From positions 1-33,299 of the forward strand of contig CAZNZD010000014.1 of the NCBI GenBank assembly GCA_964577435.1: 33,299 nucleotides of DNA, in the 5' to 3' direction. The notes under the pieces are model-generated. The model saw only the letters and a list, made by a program, of their open reading frames with translations, had not been told where the DNA came from and searched no databases. The position numbers and the translations under genes are program-made. Every line of letters begins with the position of its first letter. Positions within the stretch are counted from its first letter, which is position 1. Positions 8,525-16,537 of this stretch are shown here, piece after piece. The stretch is from MWDF01 sp964577435. Its GTDB lineage: Bacteria; Bacillota; DTU025; MWDF01.

Positions 8525-8538
8525 ACCAATCACGGGTT

Positions 8539-8569
8539 GCCGCAGGGGTTATTCCCTGCGGCTCTTTTT
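8539..8569 (+). terminator. intrinsic terminator after lon
   Basis: GCCGCAGGG (8539-8547) pairs perfectly with CCCTGCGGC (8554-8562) across a 6-nt loop and is followed by TCTTTTT. Confidence 0.92.
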
Positions 8570-8584
8570 ATCACCCCCCTATCC

Positions 8585-8613
8585 TTGCCTATGAAGAGGC
8601 ACTAATGTAAAAT
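8585..8613 (+). promoter_or_regulatory. promoter of the EF-G-like gene
   Basis: TTGCCT (8585-8590), a 17-nt spacer and TAAAAT (8608-8613). The -10 box lies inside the inverted repeat 8599-8623, so that repeat is well placed to be an operator. Confidence 0.55.
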
Positions 8614-8623
8614 TATTTAGTGC
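8599..8623 (+). promoter_or_regulatory. inverted repeat over the -10 box, candidate operator
   Basis: GCACTAA (8599-8605), 11 nt, then TTAGTGC (8617-8623): perfect 7-bp arms. It is too AT-rich inside to be a terminator, has no T-run, and straddles the -10 box. The arms resemble but do not match CIRCE. No DNA-binding protein gene is adjacent, so the regulator is unknown. Confidence 0.45.
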
Positions 8624-8705
8624 ATTGCGAATTATTGCCGACGGTCGAAGCTGAGCTCAGAAGGAAGCGATGCCGGCCCGTGCGGTTCACAGGAGGAGAT
8701 CTCTG

Positions 8706-10799
8706 TTGAAGAAATATGCCCCTGAACAGCTACGCGACATCGCGATAATCGCTCACGGCGGAGCGGGCAAGACTACCCTTACCGAAGCCATGCTTTATCT
8801 CAGCGGCGGGACGGACCGTTTCGGCAGGGTCGAGGATGGCACTGCCACCACGGACTTCGACGAGGACGAGAAGAAGCGAAAGATCTCCATTAGCATGGCG
8901 TTCGCCCCTGCGGAGTGGAACAGCACCAAGATAAACATCATCGACATACCCGGCTTCCTTGACTTCGTAGGAGAGGTCCATGCAGGCCTCAGGGTCGCAG
9001 ACGGCGCGGTGGTCATGGTGGACGCAGTATCCGGAGTTGAGGTCGGAACCGAGATAGTCTGGAGGATAGCTGACGACAAGAAAGTCCCCAGGATCATCAC
9101 CATAAGCCGTATGGACAGGGAAAATGCCAACTTCAAGCAGGCTTTGAAGTCTGTTACCGATTCTTTCGGCCCGAAGTGCTGCCCGGTTAACCTTCCCATA
9201 GGCTTCGGCGAGCGCTTCAACGGCATAGTTGACATAATAACCAACAAGGCCTACTCGTTCGCCGACCACACAGGAAAGGCCATGAAGGAGATACCTGTGC
9301 CTCAGGATATGGCCTCAGAGGTCGAGGAATACAGGAACAAGCTCATGGAGTATGCCGCGGAGACCGACGAGGAGCTCCTTGCCAAGTACTTCGACACCAT
9401 GGAGCTAAGCCAGGAGGAGTTCGAGAAAGGCTTGGTCGCTGCGGTGGCCGAATGCGGACTTTACCCCGTTACGGCAGTATCGGGCGGAAAGCTCGTAGGC
9501 GTCCAACAGCTGATGGACGGTATAGTGATGCTCCTTCCCTCGGCCGGCTCAAGAAAGCCAGCCGAAGGCAAGAACAACTCGGACGAGACCGTGACAAGGA
9601 AACCGGCCGAGGCAGAGGCCTTCTCTGCCTTCGTCTTCAAGACCACGGCAGACCCCTTCGTCGGCAAGATCAACGTCCTCAGGGTAATGAGCGGCGTGCT
9701 CAAGCCCGACATGACATACTACAACATCACGAAGGACAAGACCGAGAGGTTCGGTTCGGTGTTCTTCCTCAAAGGCAAGCACCAGATCCCAGCGACCGAA
9801 GCGGGTCCCGGCGAGATCGTAGCAATCGCGAAGCTTGCAGATACCACCACCAACGATACCTTCTGCGACAAGGACAAGCCGGTTAAGTATGCGCCGACAG
9901 CCTTCCCCAAGCCTGTGCTCTCCTTCTGCATGAAGCCGAAGGCGAAGGGCGACGAGGAGAAGATCGGCTCCGGACTTGCCAGGCTCTCGGAAGAGGACCC
10001 GACGATACACTACTACAAACATCCTGAGACCAGCGAGCTTCTAGTCTCCGGCATGGGCGACTCCCACATCGACGTAGTGGCCGAGCGCCTCAAGAGGAAG
10101 TTCGGCGTCGATGTCACCCTTGACACCCCGACCATACCCTACCGCGAGACGATAACCAAGGCGGTCAGGGTCCAGGGAAGGCATAAGAAGCAGACGGGCG
10201 GCCGCGGCCAGTTCGGCGACATATGGGTGCGCTTCGCGCCCCTCGAGAGGGGAGCGGGCTTCCAGTTCGTAGACGAGGTGTTCGGAGGCTCCGTGCCCAG
10301 AAACTTCATCCCCGCAGTCGAGAAGGGCTTGAGGGAAGAGCTTCCCCACGGAAGGTTCGCAGGTTACCCCATGGTGGACTTCAGCGCCACCCTCGATGAC
10401 GGCTCGTCCCATCCCGTGGACAGCTCAGAAATGGCGTTCAAGCTGGCGGCAAGGCTTGCAGTGGAGAAGGGCTGGGATGAAGCCGGCCCGGTGCTTCTTG
10501 AGCCCATCATGAGAGCAGAGGTCCTCGTCCCTGAGGAGTACATGGGAGACGTCATGGGCGACTTCAACAAGAAGCGCGGCAAGATCCTCGGCATGGAATC
10601 GCAGGGCAGGTACCAGATCGTAAGGGCGCTTGCGCCTCAGGCGGAGATGTTCAAGTACTCCATAGACCTCAGGTCGATGACGGGCGGAAGGGGCACCTTC
10701 ACGATGGAGTTCGACCACTACGAGGAGGTCCCGGCGCAAATCTCAGCCTACATAGTTGAGGCTGCAAAGAAGGCCAAGGAAGCCGCAAAGGACAACTAG
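8706..10799 (+). CDS. EF-G-like translation-type GTPase (EF-G2 group)
   Basis: A paralogue of elongation factor G with the EF-G domain order: GTPase domain, domain II and the C-terminal IV/V region (VQGRHKKQTGGRGQFGDI marks domain IV). It is not the canonical translocase. G1 is AHGGAGKTT (16-24). Switch I lacks the usual Thr motif (KRKISISMAFAP). G3 is DIPGFLDF, so F84 replaces the GTPase-activating His. G4 is SRMD (134-137) instead of NKxD. Loss of the His is seen in the EF-G2 group as I know it; the altered G4 is further from consensus. The start is TTG 8706 (697 aa), 9 nt after AGGAGG, since the N-terminus MKKYAPEQLRDIAIIAHGG then matches family members; ATG 8670 would add 12 residues. Its exact role in translation is unknown. 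Confidence 0.88.
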   Translation: MKKYAPEQLRDIAIIAHGGAGKTTLTEAMLYLSGGTDRFGRVEDGTATTDFDEDEKKRKISISMAFAPAEWNSTKINIIDIPGFLDFVGEVHAGLRVADGAVVMVDAVSGVEVGTEIVWRIADDKKVPRIITISRMDRENANFKQALKSVTDSFGPKCCPVNLPIGFGERFNGIVDIITNKAYSFADHTGKAMKEIPVPQDMASEVEEYRNKLMEYAAETDEELLAKYFDTMELSQEEFEKGLVAAVAECGLYPVTAVSGGKLVGVQQLMDGIVMLLPSAGSRKPAEGKNNSDETVTRKPAEAEAFSAFVFKTTADPFVGKINVLRVMSGVLKPDMTYYNITKDKTERFGSVFFLKGKHQIPATEAGPGEIVAIAKLADTTTNDTFCDKDKPVKYAPTAFPKPVLSFCMKPKAKGDEEKIGSGLARLSEEDPTIHYYKHPETSELLVSGMGDSHIDVVAERLKRKFGVDVTLDTPTIPYRETITKAVRVQGRHKKQTGGRGQFGDIWVRFAPLERGAGFQFVDEVFGGSVPRNFIPAVEKGLREELPHGRFAGYPMVDFSATLDDGSSHPVDSSEMAFKLAARLAVEKGWDEAGPVLLEPIMRAEVLVPEEYMGDVMGDFNKKRGKILGMESQGRYQIVRALAPQAEMFKYSIDLRSMTGGRGTFTMEFDHYEEVPAQISAYIVEAAKKAKEAAKDN

Positions 10800-10829
10800 T
10801 GGACATACCCCCGGAGCCGGGGTTAGAAT
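10800..10829 (+). promoter_or_regulatory. promoter of the valS T-box operon
   Basis: TGGACA (10800-10805), an 18-nt spacer and TAGAAT (10824-10829). The -35 box begins one base after the stop codon of the EF-G-like gene. The start near 10836 fits the beginning of T-box stem I. Confidence 0.6.
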
Positions 10830-10835
10830 ATTCGA

Positions 10836-11097
10836 AACATAAGGCCATGAAGAAGAGGAGTAGGACCGGGTTTACGCCTTACAGAGAAGCGGCCCTTGGC
10901 TGGAAGGCCGCAGGCGGACAGGACCGAAGTCGCTTCCGAGCCCCGCAGTCGAGCGAAGCTTCAGAAAGCTCCCGCCAGATGCGGAGGGTGCGCCCTTTAG
11001 AGCGCTTCAGAGTGCGCGGCAGAGCTTACCGCCGCGCGACAAAGGTGGTACCGCGAAGAGCCCCTTCGCCCTTTGAGGGCGGGGGCTCTTTCATTTT
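10836..11097 (+). promoter_or_regulatory. valine-specific T-box leader (tRNA-sensing riboswitch)
   Basis: The T-box core AAAGGTGGTACCGCG is at 11041-11055, immediately before a terminator. In stem I, AGTA (10859-10862) on the 5' side and GAA just before GTC on the 3' side form the specifier-loop framework. The specifier codon is GTC (10929-10931), calling for tRNA-Val(GAC) and matching valS. Uncharged tRNA-Val would pair with the specifier and T-box bulge, favour the antiterminator and let valS be transcribed. The leader fills the 317-nt gap between the flanking genes; bases 11098-11116 hold the valS ribosome binding site. The specifier assignment is from inspection of motifs, not from a folded model. 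Confidence 0.93.
11056..11097 (+). terminator. T-box regulated terminator
   Basis: AAGAGCCCC (11056-11064) pairs with GGGGCTCTT (11082-11090), with an inner GCCC/GGGC stem, then TTCATTTTA. Its 5' arm directly follows the T-box sequence, so it competes with the antiterminator. Confidence 0.88.
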
Positions 11098-11116
11098 ATC
11101 TTCGGGAGGTAATCAC

Positions 11117-13762
11117 ATGGCAACCAGGCAGTTGGCGCCGGCATACGAACCGGCGGCGGTGGAGGACAGGATCTACGCCTTCTGGGAAGAGGGCAGGCTA
11201 TTCCATGCGGAACCTGACAAGGGGAAGGTCCCCTTCGTCATAGTCATGCCCCCTCCGAACATAACGGGCACGCTACACATTGGTCACGCCCTCATGTCCA
11301 CGATAGAGGACATACTCGTGCGCATGAGGCGCATGCAGGGCTACAACACCGAGTGGTGGCCAGGCACCGACCATGCGTCCATCGCCACGGAGGCTAAGGT
11401 CGTGGCAGCCCTTGCCAAGGAGGGGCTCACAAAGGCCGACCTGGGGCGGGAAGAGTTTCTGAAGAGGTGCTGGCAATGGAAGGAGAACTACGGGGGAGCC
11501 ATCGTAAACCAGCAGAAGAAGCTCGGCTGCTCCGCGGACTGGGAGAGGAGCCGCTTCACTATGGACGAGGTGTGCTCAAGGGCGGTCCGCGAGGTATTCG
11601 TGCGTTTGTATGACGAGGGGCTCATCTACCGCGGCAATAGGATGGTTAACTGGTGCACCAGCTGCAACACGTCCATATCCGACATCGAGGTGGACCACGA
11701 CGACGAGACTGGCGCGCTATGGTACCTGGACTACCCTCTGGAGGATGGCTCAGGGCATATCACCATCGCCACCACAAGGCCGGAGACGATGCTCGGAGAC
11801 ACTGCCGTGGCGGTGCATCCTGAGGATGAGAGGTATGGCGCGGTGATCGGCAAGAGGGTGCTTCTCCCGATAATGGGAAGGAGCATACCGGTGATCGCAG
11901 ACGAGTACGTGGAGAAGGGCTTCGGCACCGGCGCACTAAAAGTCACGCCCGCCCACGATATGAATGACTACGAGCTGGGAAAGAAGCATGGCCTGGAGAG
12001 CATCCAGGTGATCGGCCCGGACGGCAGGATGACCGATGCGGCCGGACGTTTCGCCGGCATGGGCGCGCTTGAGGCAAGGAAGCTCGTGCTCGCCGAGCTC
12101 GCAGAAGCGGGCCTTATCAGGAAGACCGAGGAGCTCACCCACGCCGTCGGCCACTGCCAGAGGTGCGGCACCGTGGTGGAGCCCCTTCCATCCCTGCAGT
12201 GGTTCGTGAAGATGGAGCCTCTTGCAAAGCCAGCCGTCGAGGTCGCAAAGTCCGGCGAGGTGAAGTTCGTGCCCGAAAGGTTCACCAAGACCTACCTTAG
12301 CTGGATGGAAAACTGCAAGGACTGGTGCATCTCAAGGCAGCTCTGGTGGGGCCACAGGATACCTGTATGGTACTGCGACGCATGCGGGAGCGAGACGGCA
12401 TCAAGGGTGGACCTCAATAAGTGCCCCAAGTGCGGAAGCTCTGTGAGGCAGGACGAGGATGTTCTGGATACCTGGTTCTCTTCCGCGCTCTGGCCGTTTT
12501 CCATCATGGGATGGCCGGATTCAACACCCGAGCTTGAGCACTGGTACCCCGGGACGGTCCTTGAGACCGGATACGACATCATATTCTTCTGGGTGGCAAG
12601 GATGATCTTCTCCGGCCTTAAGTTCATGGGGGAGAAGCCCTTCTCATATGTGCTGCTGCACGGCCTTGTGAGAAACGCGGACGGCAGCAAGATGAGCCGC
12701 TCCAAGGGAGAGGGGGTTGACCCTCTGGAGATAATCAGGAAGTACGGCGCCGACGCGCTAAGGATGACCGTCATCACGGGGAACACCCCCGGAAACGACA
12801 TCAGATGGAACTCTGACAAGGTGGAGGCCAGCCGCAACTTCGCTAACAAGGTCTGGAACGCGTCCAGGTTCGTGCTCATGAACCTCGAAGGGTTCGACCC
12901 AGAGGCTCCAGCCCCTGACATGGACGACCTGGAGCTTCCCGACAGATGGATGCTCTCGAGGCTCGCTGCGACCTCATTCGACGCCCAGCGGTATGTGGAC
13001 AGGTTCGAGATAGGCGAGGCAGCGAGGATAGTGCAGGACTTCATCTGGGGCGAGTTCTGCGACTGGTACATCGAGGCGGCAAAGCCCCGCCTGTACGGCA
13101 AGAAGGGCGAGTCGGCGAGGATGGTGGCGCAATACGTTGCATGGAAGGGCCTTGACGGGGCGCTGAGGCTCCTGCATCCATTCATGCCCTTCATAACCGA
13201 GGAGATCTGGCAGATGCTTCCGGGATCGACCGGCGCTCTGATCTGCTCCCAGCTTCCCGACAGGTCCGAGGATGCCAGGGACGCCGCAGCAGAGCAGGAT
13301 ATGGGTGCTCTCATGGAGGCCATCAGGATAATAAGGAACATAAAGGCCGAGTTCGGTGTGGCCACAAACAAGAAGGTAGATGCCATATTCCAGGGCGGGG
13401 AGGATGCGCTTGCGGCCTTTTCGACGAACAGCGACCTCATCTCGACGCTGGCCGGGCTAGACGCCTTCAGCACCATCGCCCCGGAAGCCCCCAAGCCGCA
13501 GAAGGCGGCGCAGGGTGTAGCTTCCGGAATCAGCATCTTCCTGCCCCTCGAAGGCATGATAGACATCAAAAAGGAGCTAGAGAGGCTCGACAGGGAGGCC
13601 GGCTCTCAGGCAAAGGAGCTGGAAGGGGTAAGGGCGAAGCTCTCGAATGAATCCTTCGTCAGCAGGGCTCCCCAGGCGGTAGTTGACAGGGAGAGGGCGA
13701 AGGCGGAGGAGCTTGAAGCCTCGTTATCGAAGATAAGGGCAAGGATAGCGGAGCTGAGTTAA
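11117..13762 (+). CDS. valS: valyl-tRNA synthetase
   Basis: Class I aminoacyl-tRNA synthetase charging tRNA-Val in the cytoplasm. The HIGH motif is at residues 54-57 within PPNITGTLHIGHAL, and the KMSKS loop reads KMSRS at 525-529. The CP1 editing domain lies between them. The C-terminal arm (last ~65 residues, LERLDREAGSQ onward) is the coiled coil typical of bacterial ValRS. The start is ATG 11117 (881 aa), 6 nt after GGGAGGT; the frame stays open upstream into the T-box leader, but that stretch is RNA structure and not coding. It heads an operon with nth 12 bp downstream. Confidence 0.98.
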   Translation: MATRQLAPAYEPAAVEDRIYAFWEEGRLFHAEPDKGKVPFVIVMPPPNITGTLHIGHALMSTIEDILVRMRRMQGYNTEWWPGTDHASIATEAKVVAALAKEGLTKADLGREEFLKRCWQWKENYGGAIVNQQKKLGCSADWERSRFTMDEVCSRAVREVFVRLYDEGLIYRGNRMVNWCTSCNTSISDIEVDHDDETGALWYLDYPLEDGSGHITIATTRPETMLGDTAVAVHPEDERYGAVIGKRVLLPIMGRSIPVIADEYVEKGFGTGALKVTPAHDMNDYELGKKHGLESIQVIGPDGRMTDAAGRFAGMGALEARKLVLAELAEAGLIRKTEELTHAVGHCQRCGTVVEPLPSLQWFVKMEPLAKPAVEVAKSGEVKFVPERFTKTYLSWMENCKDWCISRQLWWGHRIPVWYCDACGSETASRVDLNKCPKCGSSVRQDEDVLDTWFSSALWPFSIMGWPDSTPELEHWYPGTVLETGYDIIFFWVARMIFSGLKFMGEKPFSYVLLHGLVRNADGSKMSRSKGEGVDPLEIIRKYGADALRMTVITGNTPGNDIRWNSDKVEASRNFANKVWNASRFVLMNLEGFDPEAPAPDMDDLELPDRWMLSRLAATSFDAQRYVDRFEIGEAARIVQDFIWGEFCDWYIEAAKPRLYGKKGESARMVAQYVAWKGLDGALRLLHPFMPFITEEIWQMLPGSTGALICSQLPDRSEDARDAAAEQDMGALMEAIRIIRNIKAEFGVATNKKVDAIFQGGEDALAAFSTNSDLISTLAGLDAFSTIAPEAPKPQKAAQGVASGISIFLPLEGMIDIKKELERLDREAGSQAKELEGVRAKLSNESFVSRAPQAVVDRERAKAEELEASLSKIRARIAELS

Positions 13763-13774
13763 GGGAGGTGCGGC

Positions 13775-14446
13775 ATGAAGGCCGGCGATGTCAACCCGTT
13801 GGCGGTTGTGCTTAGGAGACTGGACAGAATGCTCCTTAAGGCTTACGGCCCCAAGCAGAACGACAGGGACGAGGATGCCGTGACTTCCCTGGTACACACG
13901 ATACTGTCGCAGAATACGACCGACAGGACCAGCGACAGGGCCTTTGCCTCTCTGATGGAGAGGTTTCCCTCCTGGGAGGGCGTAATCTCGGCAGATGTCT
14001 CGGAGGTGGCGGATTCAATCAGGCAGGGCGGCCTTGCTGACCAGAAGGCGGCATCCATACAGGCAGTCCTCGGTCGCATCAAGAAGGACAGGGGCGAGAT
14101 AAGCCTCGAGTTCCTAAGGGGGCTTCCCGAAGGCAAGGTCATGCAATACCTGACCTCGCTCAAAGGCGTAGGACCTAAGACCGCCGCCTGCACGATGCTG
14201 TTCGCACTGGACAAGAAGGCCTTCCCCGTGGACACCCACGTCCATAGGGTGGCAAACAGGCTCGGCATCGTGACCACCAAGTCGGCAGAGGAGACTCAAA
14301 GGCTTATGACGGAGGCTGCGGATTTTGATATCTGCTACAGCCTGCATCTGAATATGATCCAGCACGGCAGGCAGCGCTGCCATGCGAGGGCTCCGGTATG
14401 CTCCGGATGCCCGCTGTTTGCGGACTGCAGATCGGCGGCGGTGTGA
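13775..14446 (+). CDS. nth: endonuclease III-type DNA glycosylase/AP lyase
   Basis: Base-excision repair enzyme that removes oxidised pyrimidines and nicks the abasic site. The helix-hairpin-helix LKGVGPKTAA carries the catalytic Lys, and VDTHVHRVANRLG carries the catalytic Asp. The [4Fe-4S] site C-x6-C-x2-C-x5-C is complete at C202, C209, C212 and C218, almost at the C-terminus. Length 223 aa is normal. A GGAGGTG site lies ahead of the ATG. Its stop is 2 bp before the folC start, so the two are translationally linked. nth is not part of the B. subtilis valS-folC neighbourhood, so this is a local insertion. Confidence 0.95.
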   Translation: MKAGDVNPLAVVLRRLDRMLLKAYGPKQNDRDEDAVTSLVHTILSQNTTDRTSDRAFASLMERFPSWEGVISADVSEVADSIRQGGLADQKAASIQAVLGRIKKDRGEISLEFLRGLPEGKVMQYLTSLKGVGPKTAACTMLFALDKKAFPVDTHVHRVANRLGIVTTKSAEETQRLMTEAADFDICYSLHLNMIQHGRQRCHARAPVCSGCPLFADCRSAAV

Positions 14447-14448
14447 AG

Positions 14449-15768
14449 ATGAGGTATGAGGACGCGCTTTCCTTCCTGCGCGAGCACATGCGCTTCGGCA
14501 TCAAACCGGGGCTTCTGAGGACGAGGGCGCTGCTTGCGGAGATGGGAAATCCTGAAAGGGAAATGCGTTTCCTGCACATAGCAGGCACAAACGGCAAAGG
14601 CTCGGTGGCCTCGATGACAGAGGCGGCGCTAAGAGGCTGCTGCATCAGGACGGGGCTGTTCACCTCACCGCACCTGAGCTCCTACACCGAAAGGATAAGA
14701 GTATGCGGTGAGGAGATATCCGAAGAGGAGCTGGCGGAGCTTACCGAGCATGCCGCAAGCGCATCGGTGGCGCTTGCCGGCTGGCGGGCTGACATGCCGA
14801 CCGAGTTCGAGATGTGCACCGCCATCTGCCTTGAGCACTTCAGGCGAAGAGGCGTGGAGCTTGCGGTGATGGAAGTGGGGCTCGGAGGAAGGTACGATTC
14901 GACCAACGTGATCGCTTCCGACGTATCGGTCATAACCCACATCTCTTACGACCATATGGAGAGGCTCGGAAACACCCTTGGTGAGATAGCTTTCGACAAG
15001 TGCGGGATCATGAAGCCCGGGGTGAGGGTTGTAAGCGCAAGGCAGGATGAGGAGGCCCTCGCCATGATAAGGCGCGAGGCCGCCGCGAGGGGATGCAGGC
15101 TGGATGAACCCGGTTTTGGCTACAGGTATGAATCGCTCGGCACCGGCCTGGATGGGACCGTCGTCCGATATGAAGGGGACTCGTTTATAGGAACCTTCCG
15201 CACTCCTCTTGTGGGGGTGCACCAAGCGGACAACCTCGCAGCCTCGCTAAGGGCGCTAGAGGCGCTCATCGGTTGCGGCTGGGATATCGATCCTGTGAGC
15301 GCTCAGGAGGGCCTTATGACGGCATCGCATCCTGGGAGGTTCGAGGTGCTGGAAGGGAAGGTGCCGGTAATCCTTGACGGGGCGCACAACCCCGATGGAG
15401 CCGAGGCGCTTGCTGGCACTCTTGCTGCCGTGATGGAAGGAAGCAGACCTGTGGCTCTAGCGGGGTTCTCGTCTGACAAGCCGTTTCAAAGGATGATAGG
15501 GATAATCGCGCCTCACATATCGGCGCTTGTAGCGACGGGAATCGCGCACGCGAGGTCAGGGGCCGCGGACCCCGCAAAGGTGGCGGAGGCTGCTAGGGCA
15601 TCCGGCCTGGAGGCCCTCTTCGAGACGGACCAGGAACGGGCGCTTGACATCGGACTTGCGATGGCAGCAGAGAGGGGAGTGCCGCTTCTGGTCTGCGGTT
15701 CCCTTTACCTTATCGGCGAGATCAGGCAGAAAGCATTGCTGGGAAGGAAGGCTGGCCATGGCATCTGA
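14449..15768 (+). CDS. folC: bifunctional folylpolyglutamate/dihydrofolate synthase
   Basis: Adds glutamates to (tetrahydro)folates using ATP, trapping the cofactors in the cell and improving their use by folate enzymes; this matters for Fhs, encoded downstream. Visible motifs: P-loop GTNGKGSV, SPHLSSYTERIR, EVGLGGRYDSTNV and the C-terminal LDGAHNPDGAEAL. The length of 439 aa is typical. I choose ATG 14449, 2 bp after nth stops, giving MRYEDALSFL, a standard FolC N-terminus; an in-frame start at 14398 would lie inside nth. The 3' end overlaps the next gene by 11 bp. Confidence 0.96.
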   Translation: MRYEDALSFLREHMRFGIKPGLLRTRALLAEMGNPEREMRFLHIAGTNGKGSVASMTEAALRGCCIRTGLFTSPHLSSYTERIRVCGEEISEEELAELTEHAASASVALAGWRADMPTEFEMCTAICLEHFRRRGVELAVMEVGLGGRYDSTNVIASDVSVITHISYDHMERLGNTLGEIAFDKCGIMKPGVRVVSARQDEEALAMIRREAAARGCRLDEPGFGYRYESLGTGLDGTVVRYEGDSFIGTFRTPLVGVHQADNLAASLRALEALIGCGWDIDPVSAQEGLMTASHPGRFEVLEGKVPVILDGAHNPDGAEALAGTLAAVMEGSRPVALAGFSSDKPFQRMIGIIAPHISALVATGIAHARSGAADPAKVAEAARASGLEALFETDQERALDIGLAMAAERGVPLLVCGSLYLIGEIRQKALLGRKAGHGI

Positions 15769-16489
15769 GGAAATCGTGAAAGGGAAGCTGGATTACACCA
15801 GGTTCGCGCCCGAGAGGCTTACGATTTTGTTCGGGGCGTTCGGAAGCGGTAAGACGGAGATAGCGGTTAACCTTGCCATAGGGCTCTCGGAGAGCGTCAG
15901 GGAAGTCTCCCTTGTGGACATTGACGTCATCAAGCCGATGTTCAGGTCGCGCGACATAAGGGCGAAGGTGCGCGCCGCTGGCGTTCGCATGGTGGATACG
16001 ATAGCAGGGCTTGAGAACGCCGACCTTCCTATTGTGACCGGGGAGGTCGACGCACTCGTCTCCGGAGGCGGCAAGACCGTAGTGGACGTCGGCGGCGACC
16101 ACCTGGGGGCAAGGGCGCTGGGAAGGTATGCCGGCAGGATCAAAAGGGGCTATGATGCGCTTTATGTGATAAACACGAGGCGCCCCTTCTCGTCGAACGC
16201 GGAGGAGATATCGAAGATGATGGGCATGGTGGAGGGAGCCTCCAGGCTTAGGCCCACAGGCATCATAGCGAACACCAACCTCGGCACGGAAAGCACGCTG
16301 GAGCTTGCCCTTGAGGGGCTGAGCACTGCAAGGCGTGTCTCGGAGGAATCTGGCGTGCCGCTAAGGTTCATCGCCGTGCATGACAGGCTGGTGGCCGAAA
16401 GCCCTGGCCTTCTTGCGCAAATCGAGGATGAGACGGGCCTTCCAGCCCTGCCGCTTAAAAGATATCTTCTCAAGCCGTGGGAGGAATGA
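15758..16489 (+). CDS. P-loop ATP-binding protein of CobQ/MinD/ParA-like fold, function unknown
   Basis: A 243-aa soluble protein starting with a Walker A GAFGSGKTE near residue 27, in the position usual for MinD/CobQ-type ATPases. LVDIDVIKPMFRSRD follows as a likely switch segment, and TVVDVGGDHLGARALG resembles a Walker B region. The deviant-Walker second Lys (KGGxxK) typical of ParA/MinD is not present. The stretch ALYVINTRRPFSSNAEEISKM and IANTNLG in the middle look like nucleotide-binding or specificity segments. The start ATG 15758 overlaps folC by 11 bp and avoids a longer frame running into folC. Being between folC and a SPOR protein suggests a morphological or redox regulatory role, but I do not recognise a specific function. 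Confidence 0.8.
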   Translation: MASEEIVKGKLDYTRFAPERLTILFGAFGSGKTEIAVNLAIGLSESVREVSLVDIDVIKPMFRSRDIRAKVRAAGVRMVDTIAGLENADLPIVTGEVDALVSGGGKTVVDVGGDHLGARALGRYAGRIKRGYDALYVINTRRPFSSNAEEISKMMGMVEGASRLRPTGIIANTNLGTESTLELALEGLSTARRVSEESGVPLRFIAVHDRLVAESPGLLAQIEDETGLPALPLKRYLLKPWEE

Positions 16490-16537
16490 AGGATAATCGA
16501 GGGTCTGGGTGAATGAATATATCCGGAGGCTGAATGA

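Noticed and set aside
10809..10822. CCCCGGAGCCGGGG hairpin as terminator of the EF-G-like gene
   Set aside because: Only five pairs with a tetraloop, no U-tract, and it lies in the spacer of the T-box promoter.
10799..11116. 106-codon N-terminal extension of valS
   Set aside because: The stretch is the T-box leader and terminator; ATG 11117 has GGGAGGT and gives a normal ValRS N-terminus.
12292..13569. 425-aa open frame on the minus strand opposite valS
   Set aside because: Antisense shadow of a well-conserved ValRS region; no ribosome site or recognisable domain.
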